Shown: positions 6,451 through 11,592 of the stretch, one piece after another | Numbering within the stretch: position 1 is the stretch's first letter | Layout: the number at the start of each line of letters is the position of its first letter | Assembly: GCA_023142835.1 (NCBI GenBank) | Contig: JAGLIS010000012.1 | Coordinates: 1 to 11,592, forward strand | DNA length: 11,592 bases | Direction of reading: 5' to 3' | Source: Candidatus Pacearchaeota archaeon | GTDB taxonomy: Archaea > Nanobdellota > Nanobdellia > Pacearchaeales > GW2011-AR1 | The notes under the pieces: generated by a model | The model's input: only the letters and a program-made list of their open reading frames with translations | Database searches by the model: none | Told to the model about the DNA's origin: nothing | Translations under genes and position numbers: made by a program

Positions 6451-6465
6451 TTAGAGATTTGAACT
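6429..6465 (+). repeat. Inverted repeat joining the tRNA T-arm and its trailer
   Basis: AGTTCAAATCTC (6429-6440, in the T-arm) is perfectly complementary to GAGATTTGAACT (6454-6465, in the trailer), 12 pairs around a 13-base loop. The same trailer sequence recurs at 6534-6545. In a precursor transcript this pairing would compete with normal T-arm folding. Confidence 0.85.
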
Positions 6466-6522
6466 ACGTTCAATACCCTACCAAGTTATAGAATAAAATT
6501 GGGCGGGGCAGACTCATCACAG
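6443..6522 (+). repeat. Tandem ~80-base repeat, unit 1 (starts in the tRNA 3' end)
   Basis: The unit begins with the tRNA acceptor 3' strand and runs to CATCACAG. It matches unit 2 at all but about 9 positions plus a 2-base gap. It contains TTGAAC-TAC-GTTCAA (6459-6473), a perfect 6-pair hairpin. It also contains CCCTACC (6476-6482), which can pair with GGCGGGG (6503-6509) with one A-C mismatch. No coding potential is seen. Confidence 0.85.
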
Positions 6523-6600
6523 CTGGCTCATGGGAGATTTGAACTACGTTCAACCCTACCTAATTGGAGAATAAAATGGGGTGGGGCAGACTCATCACAG
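6523..6600 (+). repeat. Tandem ~80-base repeat, unit 2
   Basis: This unit starts CTGGCTCA, a copy of the tRNA end CGGGCTCA with one change. It keeps the hairpin TTGAAC-TAC-GTTCAA (6539-6553) unchanged. CCCTACC (6554-6560) pairs with GGTGGGG (6581-6587), and the A-C mismatch of unit 1 becomes an A-T pair here. The following CGGG (6601-6604) looks like the start of a third, lost unit. Confidence 0.85.
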
Positions 6601-6619
6601 CGGGATTGCTTGTGGTAAA

Positions 6620-6632
6620 GTTTTAAAAAGGA
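6620..6632 (+). promoter_or_regulatory. TATA box of the L15e gene
   Basis: GTTTTAAAAAGGA is centred about 26 bases before the ATG at 6651. It lies just after the tandem repeats, so the ribosomal protein gene seems to have its own promoter. Confidence 0.55.
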
Positions 6633-6650
6633 AATTTTAATAAAAAGAAT

Positions 6651-7217
6651 ATGGGAATTGTAAAATTTTTGAGAGAGGCTTGGAAAAAGCCGGATATCAA
6701 GGTGCTTCGAGCACGAATGATTGAATGGAGAAAATCTAGAGTGATTACTCGGGTTGAGAAACCTCTTCGGTTAGATAGGGCTCGAGCTTTGGGATATAAG
6801 GCTAAGAAGGGGGTTACTGTCGTTAGGATTAGAGTTGGACGTGGAGGACACAAGAAGAGTCGACCGAATAAGGGACGTAGAACTAAGAGGTTACATATTA
6901 GAAAGAATTTGAAAATGAATTATAGGGAGATTGCGGAACAGAGAGTTGCTCGGAAATTTAGTAATATGGAAGTTTTGAATTCTTATCAGGTTGGAAAGGA
7001 TGGAATGAATTATTTTTTCGAGGTTATTTTAGTTGACCGTGTGGCTCCAGAGATTCAAAGCGATAAGCAACTAGGTCCTTTTGTTAGAGCTCCGAAGGGA
7101 AGAGCTTTTAGAGGAATTAGTTCGGCTGGAAGGAAAGCTAGAGGTTTGAGGAATAGTTCTGTTAAGTGTCCGAAGGTTAGGCCGTCTTTGAAGGCAAATA
7201 GAGGACGAGGAAATTAG
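6651..7217 (+). CDS. rpl15e: Large ribosomal subunit protein L15e
   Basis: This 188-residue basic protein of the 50S subunit is found in archaea and eukaryotes. Landmarks are MGIVKFLREAWKKPD at the start, IEWRKSRVITRVEKP, then LDRARALGYKAKKGV with VRIRVGRGG, the NKGRRTKR segment, the MEVLNSYQVGKDG block, FFEVILVD, and GRAFRGISSAGRKARGLR near the end. All are family hallmarks and the length is normal. Compared with common archaeal L15e, two to three residues are missing after the first helix and a pair before GRAFRG, and about 20 basic residues extend the C-terminus. The start matches the family and the TATA spacing. Its stop overlaps the stop of the convergent minus-strand gene by 4 bases. 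Confidence 0.97.
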   Translation: MGIVKFLREAWKKPDIKVLRARMIEWRKSRVITRVEKPLRLDRARALGYKAKKGVTVVRIRVGRGGHKKSRPNKGRRTKRLHIRKNLKMNYREIAEQRVARKFSNMEVLNSYQVGKDGMNYFFEVILVDRVAPEIQSDKQLGPFVRAPKGRAFRGISSAGRKARGLRNSSVKCPKVRPSLKANRGRGN

Positions 7218-7819
7218 TCTATTGTTAAGAATTCTTTTACTTCAATTTGTTTCTTGATATCTTTTTTTATAAGACTATAATCTGAGGAAATTATTTTAGA
7301 TTTGTCTTTTGAGATGTTTGTATATTCTATTTTGTCTTTTGTTGAGGCTGTTGCGAAGACTAGAAGGAATGAGTGAATTTTTTTGTCTTGTTTTTTGACA
7401 TGTTCAAGAGATATTGAGTTTATGTTTTGTAGTTTTGCATCTATAAAATGTTTCTGTTTCATTATTCTTTTTACTGCTTCATCTAATGATTCATTTGAGA
7501 GAATTCTTCCTCCTGGAAGAGAAAGTTTATTTTTGAATGGTCTTTTTTTTCTTGTGTGAAGAAAAAATTGGTTTGAATTTTTTGTTATTGCGATTAGAAT
7601 AACTGGGATTGGAGATTGCTTGTCAGAAATATAAGGTATTAATTCTTCTGCTGTTTCTGAAAGTTGGTATTCATCCCCTTGTTTTTTTAAGACTCCTTTT
7701 TTGATTAGATTTTTTATATGATATGCTAGTTTGTTTGATCTGACTTTTATGGATTTTTCTATGTCTGAAAATTTTAATTTGTTGTTGTAAAGAAATTCTT
7801 TTAGGATGGTTTTTTCCAT
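7214..7819 (-). CDS. Winged-helix protein with degenerate Nudix domain, putative regulator
   Basis: The protein has 201 residues. The first 60 or so (LKEFLYNNKLKFSDIEKSI, then LAYHIKNLIKKGVLKK with wing GDEYQLSETAEEL) form a winged helix-turn-helix of the ArsR/MarR-like kind. Residues 70-200 are a Nudix fold: IPVILIAI strand, then LPGGRILSNESLDEAVKRI. The Nudix box G-x5-E-x7-R-E-U-x-E-E-x-G is degenerate. Gly104, Glu110 and Arg118 remain, but the three catalytic Glu positions are Ile119, Gln122 and Lys123, and the last Gly is Phe125. Hydrolysis is therefore unlikely, and the domain may sense a nucleotide-like ligand. Known NrtR repressors have the opposite order (Nudix, then winged helix). 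It is divergent from an intact Nudix gene 52 bases away and shares its promoter centre, so control of that gene and of itself is a reasonable inference. Confidence 0.8.
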   Translation of the reverse strand: MEKTILKEFLYNNKLKFSDIEKSIKVRSNKLAYHIKNLIKKGVLKKQGDEYQLSETAEELIPYISDKQSPIPVILIAITKNSNQFFLHTRKKRPFKNKLSLPGGRILSNESLDEAVKRIMKQKHFIDAKLQNINSISLEHVKKQDKKIHSFLLVFATASTKDKIEYTNISKDKSKIISSDYSLIKKDIKKQIEVKEFLTID

Positions 7820-7823
7820 TAGT

Positions 7824-7834
7824 CAAAACTTTTG
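7824..7834. promoter_or_regulatory. Dyad between the divergent Nudix genes, possible operator
   Basis: CAAAA-C-TTTTG is a perfect 5-base dyad. It lies between the shared TATA element and the start of the winged-helix gene, close to its expected transcription start. A protein bound here would block that gene. The binding partner is inferred. Confidence 0.35.
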
Positions 7835-7838
7835 AGGA

Positions 7839-7851
7839 ATTATTTAAGTAT
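7839..7851. promoter_or_regulatory. Shared central TATA element for two divergent genes
   Basis: AATTATTTAAGTA lies in the exact middle of the 52-base gap. Its centre (about 7845) is 26-27 bases from both ATGs (7819 minus, 7872 plus), the right spacing for leaderless initiation in both directions. No second A/T box is available in the gap. Confidence 0.6.
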
Positions 7852-7871
7852 TGTTGTGGTGGTGTTTTTTT

Positions 7872-8366
7872 ATGGTTGACAGAAATTTGAATCATCATGT
7901 CGTTGTGACGGCGATTGTTGTTAGGAATGGAAAGTATCTTATTGCGAAAAGGGCGGATTGGGAGAAGGCATTTCCTGGGCGATGGACTGTTCCTGGAGGG
8001 AAGGTTGAGGTTTTGGATTATGCTTTGAGGGAAAAGGATACGCCGCATCATTGGTATAATGTTCTTGAGGACGCGGTTAAGAGAGAGGCTATGGAGGAGG
8101 TTGGGCTTGAGATTGGTAGCCTTGGTTATGTTACAAGTTTGGTTTATTTGAAGAAAGGGAATGTTCCTTGTTTGATTATTAGTTTGTATGCTGATGCTAA
8201 TGAGGGTGAGGTTAGACTATGTAATGAGTTGACAGAATTTGCTTGGGTTGATTTGGTGGAAGCGAAGAATTATGATTTGATTGAAGGTGTTTATGAAGAG
8301 TTGAAGATTGTTGATGGGAAACTTAACGGTGATGAAGAACTTAAATGGAACTCGAAAAAATCTTGA
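7872..8366 (+). CDS. Nudix hydrolase with insertion in the Nudix box region
   Basis: This 164-residue protein hydrolyses a nucleoside diphosphate linked to another group; the substrate is unknown. The N-terminal strand HHVVVTAIVVRNGKYLIAKR (8-27), GRWTVPGGKVE (36-46) and LEDAVKREAMEEVGLEI (65-81) show the fold. The catalytic REAMEEVG box at 71-78 keeps Glu72, Glu75 and Glu76. About 14 extra residues (around LREKDTPHHWYN, 52-63) sit between GGKVE and the catalytic helix, where most Nudix proteins have only PGES. I use the ATG at 7872 rather than an in-frame TTG at 7851, because the ATG is at leaderless distance from the TATA element. The stop directly abuts the thioredoxin stop on the other strand. 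Confidence 0.9.
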   Translation: MVDRNLNHHVVVTAIVVRNGKYLIAKRADWEKAFPGRWTVPGGKVEVLDYALREKDTPHHWYNVLEDAVKREAMEEVGLEIGSLGYVTSLVYLKKGNVPCLIISLYADANEGEVRLCNELTEFAWVDLVEAKNYDLIEGVYEELKIVDGKLNGDEELKWNSKKS

Positions 8367-8690
8367 TTATAGTTTCTGGTTAATCCATTCTTTGATTTTG
8401 GCTTCGGGTTGTGCACCTACGAATTCGTCGATGACTTTTCCGTCTTTGAAAAGTTTTACTGATGGGATTGACATTACGCCGAATTTTTCTGAATGTATTT
8501 GATTGTTATCGGTTTCTGCTTTTGCTAGGATAAATTTTCCGCCATATTCTTTCGCGAGTTTCTCTAGGGTTGGTTTTAACACCATACATGGTCCGCACCA
8601 GCTTGCCCAAAAATCTACTAAGACTGGAACTGTTTTTGATTTATCTATGACTTCTTTTTCGAAATTTAAATCGGTTACTTCTATTTCCAT
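8367..8690 (-). CDS. trxA: Thioredoxin
   Basis: This 107-residue single-domain thioredoxin reduces protein disulfides in the cytoplasm. The active site WCGPC is at residues 31-35, preceded by VLVDFWAS. Pro40 follows in the first helix, the cis-Pro loop is MSIP (Pro76), and the C-terminal strand is KLFKDGKVIDEFVG. No signal peptide is present. The length is that of classic bacterial and archaeal thioredoxin. The ATG is 25-26 bases from a TATA box. No thioredoxin reductase gene is visible nearby. Confidence 0.96.
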   Translation of the reverse strand: MEIEVTDLNFEKEVIDKSKTVPVLVDFWASWCGPCMVLKPTLEKLAKEYGGKFILAKAETDNNQIHSEKFGVMSIPSVKLFKDGKVIDEFVGAQPEAKIKEWINQKL

Positions 8691-8709
8691 AAATTAGTGA
8701 GTGTAGGTT

Positions 8710-8720
8710 TTTTTATAAAT
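8710..8720 (-). promoter_or_regulatory. TATA box of the thioredoxin gene
   Basis: The core TTTATAAA (8712-8719) is its own reverse complement, and its centre is 25-26 bases from the thioredoxin ATG. Being symmetric, it could also fire towards the plus strand. Confidence 0.6.
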
Positions 8721-8764
8721 GTTTTGGGAGTGTGGTGATGTTTAGGATATTGGGAATTTTGTTG

Positions 8765-9520
8765 TTAGGACTTATTCCTTACATAACCTTTAGAATGTAA
8801 ATAAGAACTATCTGAGTTCATTGATTTAGAAACCAATCCATAAAGATCTCCGTGTAAAAATAAATATTTATTATCCTCTACATCTCCATCAATAACCTTC
8901 TTAACTAAATCTTTAACTTGTTCTTCCGGAGAATTCTTTAAAAGAGATTTTATTGAAATTAATTCAGTTATACCTTCAAGCGTAGAAGAACACACATATT
9001 TCCTAATGTTAGGAAATAAATTATAAGTAGATGTAGAAGAATTTGTAACATCATTGCTAATTCCTGGAAATTCTGAAGGATTATCTTTTCTTAATAAATT
9101 ATAAGTAGATAATATTAAATATCTTTCAGTCATTGCTTCAACTAGATTTTCTTCTAGGTGTTCAATATATTTTTCAGCTGTTAACCAATCATTAACCTCT
9201 CTTAAATCTTGACCCTCCCATTCAAGCAATTCATAAATTAATCTTGCGAATCCTTTTATTGCGAATCCTTTTATATCTTGATACATCTCACTTCCCTTCT
9301 TAGGAATTAAATTTTCCAGATAGGTTCCTTTTAATAACTTACCATTGGTTTCCAGTAAGGCAAATTCAAAGATTGGTTCCTTGTTTATAAGTAAATTGAA
9401 ATTATTTTCAAATAAGACTTTAATTTCACTTACTCCCTTGGGAGATAAACCATTTAACTGTTCTTCCAATTTATTTAATTTACCTTGTATTTCAGTACCT
9501 AGTTTTATTTGAATATCCAT
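8765..9520 (-). CDS. Unknown 251-residue soluble protein in a composition islet
   Basis: I do not recognise this protein. The N-terminal 30 residues (IQGKLNKLEEQLNGL) may form a short coiled coil. The middle (residues 75-145) is helical with acidic patches, including EKYIEHLEENLVEAM. A Ser/Thr/Asn-rich linker follows (152-166), then a helical C-terminus. No membrane segment, signal or enzyme motif is seen. Two internal duplications are visible: IKGFA repeated back to back (83-92, a 15-base step) and STYNL at 138-142 and 164-168 (an 18-base exact repeat 78 bases apart). Leu is mostly TTA here, whereas the ligase gene prefers TTG, and the plus strand is C-rich across the gene. A TATA core at 9543-9550, 26-27 bases upstream, supports the ATG. 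The gene is real by length and promoter, but its role is unknown. Confidence 0.7.
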   Translation of the reverse strand: MDIQIKLGTEIQGKLNKLEEQLNGLSPKGVSEIKVLFENNFNLLINKEPIFEFALLETNGKLLKGTYLENLIPKKGSEMYQDIKGFAIKGFARLIYELLEWEGQDLREVNDWLTAEKYIEHLEENLVEAMTERYLILSTYNLLRKDNPSEFPGISNDVTNSSTSTYNLFPNIRKYVCSSTLEGITELISIKSLLKNSPEEQVKDLVKKVIDGDVEDNKYLFLHGDLYGLVSKSMNSDSSYLHSKGYVRNKS

Positions 9521-9542
9521 ATTAATACTTAATAATAAGATA

Positions 9543-9550
9543 ATTTAAAT
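9543..9550 (-). promoter_or_regulatory. TATA box of the 251-residue unknown gene
   Basis: ATTTAAAT is symmetric and centred 26-27 bases before the ATG at 9520. The rest of the 145-base gap to the DUF1653 gene shows only small AT-rich inverted repeats. Confidence 0.5.
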
Positions 9551-9665
9551 CCTCTGGTTTGTCTTTATTCCTTTCAAATAGGAAATAATTTAAGGAAATA
9601 TGGGAGTAATTTTCCATTAAATTTATGTTATGTTTTGACCAAAAAAATTTCAAAGAAATACTATT

Positions 9666-9893
9666 CTATAGGATATATCTAAAACTGGGAACTTCTCTTC
9701 CTTCAATATTAATAGTTTCAAGAAACATTGATTTTGGTCTTGCCCACAAAGAATTATTTCCAAATTCTTCAGAATCATAGAGTGCTATGTAAATTACTAA
9801 TTCTTCTTGTGTCTCACTATGTCTTGCAAGACCAATAACTTCATATTGCTTTCCTTTATAATGTTCATATTTTCCGAGTTTTAATTCTCCCAT
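9666..9893 (-). CDS. DUF1653 family small protein
   Basis: The 75 residues match the DUF1653 pattern closely: GKYEHYKGKQYEVIGLARHS, then EELVIYIALYDSEEFG, LWARPKSMFLE and a closing VPSFRYI. The family is a compact, single-domain beta-rich fold (SH3-like appearance) with conserved HYKG, ARHSET and YDSEEFG-x-N-x-LW-x-RP. Its biochemical function is not established. It is mostly known from bacteria. Like the 251-residue gene next to it, it has A-rich codons, and the pair may have arrived together. The TATA box 25 bases upstream supports the start. Confidence 0.9.
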   Translation of the reverse strand: MGELKLGKYEHYKGKQYEVIGLARHSETQEELVIYIALYDSEEFGNNSLWARPKSMFLETINIEGREVPSFRYIL

Positions 9894-9914
9894 ATTGTTT
9901 AGTTATGATTAAAT

Positions 9915-9923
9915 GTATATAAG
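9915..9923 (-). promoter_or_regulatory. TATA box of the DUF1653 gene
   Basis: The minus strand reads CTTATATAC, centred about 25 bases before the ATG at 9893. Confidence 0.5.
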
Positions 9924-9992
9924 TTTTGTTGGGTGGGAAATAGGCTTGTTAAACTACCTCTGCCTATACTCTATATCTCAAGCTTCAATTAA

Positions 9993-10002
9993 AAATATAA
10001 AG
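9993..10002 (+). promoter_or_regulatory. TATA box of the DNA ligase gene
   Basis: AATATAAAG within this stretch is centred about 26 bases before the ATG at 10023. The 129-base divergent gap holds separate boxes for DUF1653 and ligase. Confidence 0.6.
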
Positions 10003-10022
10003 TCTCCTTTAGATGATATATT

Positions 10023-11592
10023 ATGGAATACAAAAAAATATGTGAGGTTTATCATGCGTTGGAGTCTACTACGAAGGGGCTTGAGAAGACTGAGATACTT
10101 GCTAGATTCCTTAAGGAGATTCGTGATAAGCCTGAATTGATTTATCTTTTGCAAGGAAATATTTTTGCAGATTATGACCCTCGAGAAATTGGGATTTCGC
10201 ATCAGTTGGCAATAAAGGCGATTGGTAAGGCTGGAGGAATTAGTGATGCTGAAGTAGTTGATGAATTTAAGGAGCTTGGAGATTTAGGTAAGGTTGCAGA
10301 ATCTGTGTTGGGAAAAAATAAAAAACAAATGGCTTTGTTTTCGAGTAAATTGAGTGTTGGGAAAGTTCTGGCAAATTTGCAAAAATTACCGTCGCTGGAG
10401 GGAAAGGGAACTGTCGAGATTAAGATTGGTTTAATTATCGAGTTGTTGCATTCAGCGACTCCAATGGAGGCTAGGTATATTATCCGAACAGTTCTTAGCG
10501 ATTTGAAAATTGGTGTTGGGTCTGGAATTTTGAGGGACGCGATTGTTAGGTATTGTTTTAATCCGAAGGATATTGAAGAGAAAAAAGTTTATGCCGTCGC
10601 TGTTCAGGAGGCTTATGATAAGTCTACAGATTTTGCAGAAGTTTTTGCAAAGACTTGTAGTAATGAATTGGAAAAAATTAAGTTGAAACCAGGGAAGCCC
10701 GTTAAGGTGATGTTATTCCCGAAGGCAAAGAATGTTGAAGATGCTTTTAGGATTGTTGGGAAACCTGCTGCGTTTGAGTATAAGTATGATGGGTTTAGGG
10801 TTATGATTAGTAAAGATGAAGATGGAAAGATTAAAATTTTTACTCGGAGGCTTGAAGAAGTTACTAATCAGTTTCCAGATATTGTAAGGTACGTTGAAAG
10901 TCATGTGACTGGTAAGAGTTTTATCCTCGACGCTGAAGCTATTGGATTTGCACCTGATGGTAAGACCCCTGAAGGGGGTACGAAGACATATAAATATACA
11001 GATTTTCAAGCGATTAGTCAGAGAATTCGTCGGAAATATGATATTGAAGAAATGGGAAAAAGTTTACCTGTTGAGTTAGAAGTTTTTGATATTATTTATT
11101 TGGACGGAGACAGTTTAATTGAAATCCCATTTGGTGAGAGGCGAAAGTTGGTTGAGAAGATTGTTAAGGAAGAGAAATTTAAAATTGTTCTAGCAAAACA
11201 GATTATTACCGACGATACCGAGAAAGTTGAAAAATTTTATGAGGAGGCTCTTGAGGAAGGTCAAGAAGGATTGATGGGGAAAAATTTGTCTGCACCGTAT
11301 AAGCCTGGAGCTCGAGTTGGCTATGCTGTTAAGTTGAAGCCAGAAGATAATGATTTTGATTTGGTGATTACAGGGGCAGAATGGGGAACTGGGAAACGTG
11401 CGGGATGGTTGACTTCGTTTGATGTTGCATGTAAGAATGATGATGAACTTTTGCAAATTGGGAAAGTGTCGACGGGATTGAAAGAAAAACCAGATGAGGG
11501 ATTAAGTTTTGGTGAGATGACTAAGATATTGAAAGAGTTAATTGTCGAGGAGCATGGTCGAAAGATTGTGGTTAAGCCTGATATTGTGGTAA
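10023..11592 (+). CDS. lig: ATP-dependent DNA ligase, archaeal type (3' end missing)
   Basis: The reading frame stays open for 523 codons to the right edge. Archaeal ligases run to about 550-610 residues, so only the tail of the OB domain is missing. The enzyme seals nicks in replication and repair using ATP. Residues 1-220 form the helical DNA-binding domain (KIGLIIELLHSA, then LSDLKIGVGSGILRDAI). The nucleotidyltransferase motifs are in order: motif I FEYKYDGFR with the AMP-accepting Lys254; motif III LDAEAIGF with Glu305; motif IIIa ELEVFDIIYLDG; motif IV EGLMGKN with Glu415; and motif V AVKLKP with Lys437 and Lys439. The OB domain begins DFDLVITGAEWGTGKRAGWL. The start fits the TATA spacing. 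G exceeds C on the coding strand, as in other plus genes here. Confidence 0.96.
   Translation, partial: MEYKKICEVYHALESTTKGLEKTEILARFLKEIRDKPELIYLLQGNIFADYDPREIGISHQLAIKAIGKAGGISDAEVVDEFKELGDLGKVAESVLGKNKKQMALFSSKLSVGKVLANLQKLPSLEGKGTVEIKIGLIIELLHSATPMEARYIIRTVLSDLKIGVGSGILRDAIVRYCFNPKDIEEKKVYAVAVQEAYDKSTDFAEVFAKTCSNELEKIKLKPGKPVKVMLFPKAKNVEDAFRIVGKPAAFEYKYDGFRVMISKDEDGKIKIFTRRLEEVTNQFPDIVRYVESHVTGKSFILDAEAIGFAPDGKTPEGGTKTYKYTDFQAISQRIRRKYDIEEMGKSLPVELEVFDIIYLDGDSLIEIPFGERRKLVEKIVKEEKFKIVLAKQIITDDTEKVEKFYEEALEEGQEGLMGKNLSAPYKPGARVGYAVKLKPEDNDFDLVITGAEWGTGKRAGWLTSFDVACKNDDELLQIGKVSTGLKEKPDEGLSFGEMTKILKELIVEEHGRKIVVKPDIVV

Noticed and set aside
6443..6604. Box C/D guide RNA on the minus strand of the tandem repeat
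   Set aside because: GTGATGA resembles a C box in each unit, but no properly placed CTGA D box and no second C'/D' pair were found.
6377..6610. Integrated element attachment site at the tRNA-Ile 3' end
   Set aside because: The tRNA end is echoed (CGGGCTCA, CTGGCTCA, CGGG), but only across ~80-base steps, with no integrase or cargo genes between the copies.
6451..6650. CRISPR array in the repeat region
   Set aside because: Only two adjoining units with no spacer of independent sequence, and no cas genes in the window.
7851..7871. Longer Nudix hydrolase start from a TTG at 7851
   Set aside because: It would add seven hydrophobic residues (MLWWCFF) and lie inside the promoter; the ATG at 7872 fits the TATA spacing and the family start.
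9913..10140. Plus-strand 75-residue frame before the ligase gene
   Set aside because: It starts inside the DUF1653 TATA box and ends in the wrong frame of the ligase gene; Arg/Leu-rich shadow protein.
10713..11456. Minus-strand frames inside the ligase gene
   Set aside because: They lie opposite a continuous ligase frame with all catalytic motifs; typical shadow composition.

Overview
The window comes from an archaeon, most likely a small-genome DPANN lineage of the Woesearchaeota/Pacearchaeota type. The archaeal markers are Sec61-beta, homomeric NAC with a UBA tail, ribosomal protein L15e, an ATP-dependent DNA ligase of the archaeal class, a class III signal peptide pilin, and TATA-box promoters. 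The DNA is AT-rich and tightly packed. Three convergent gene pairs end within 6 bases of each other, and no gene-free stretch exceeds about 200 bases. The lineage below 'archaeon' is inferred from protein style, not from a phylogeny.

Layout, left to right. A pilin-like gene (minus, cut by the left edge) faces a sec61-beta/NAC bicistron (plus). Two small all-helical proteins of unknown function follow, then a MinD/ParA-type ATPase (all plus). A bacterial-type methionyl-tRNA synthetase (minus) converges on minD. Next, on plus, come an MFS transporter, a zinc-ribbon/Hsp20-like protein and tRNA-Ile(GAT). The tRNA is followed by two tandem ~80-base units that carry conserved inverted repeats, then by the L15e gene. 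A divergent pair comes next: a winged-helix protein with a degenerate Nudix domain (minus) and an apparently active Nudix hydrolase (plus). Thioredoxin (minus) follows. After it is a compositionally distinct islet of two minus genes, an unknown 251-residue protein and a DUF1653 protein. The window ends in the DNA ligase gene (plus, cut at the right edge).

Expression. Twelve protein genes have a TATA-like box centred about 25-27 bases before the start codon, where archaeal transcription would begin almost on the ATG, so leaderless mRNAs look like the rule. The pilin gene is the clear exception, with a strong Shine-Dalgarno site and a TATA box about 59 bases upstream. NAC is read as the second gene of an operon.

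How the genes fit together. Most are housekeeping functions of translation and protein handling: Sec61-beta and NAC at the ribosome exit and translocon, MetRS, tRNA-Ile, L15e, thioredoxin and the Hsp20-like protein. The less ordinary items are the structured tandem repeat behind the tRNA, the dead-Nudix/live-Nudix pair sharing one central promoter element, the tandem helical unknowns, and the islet before the ligase gene. No CRISPR array, transposase or integrase was seen.
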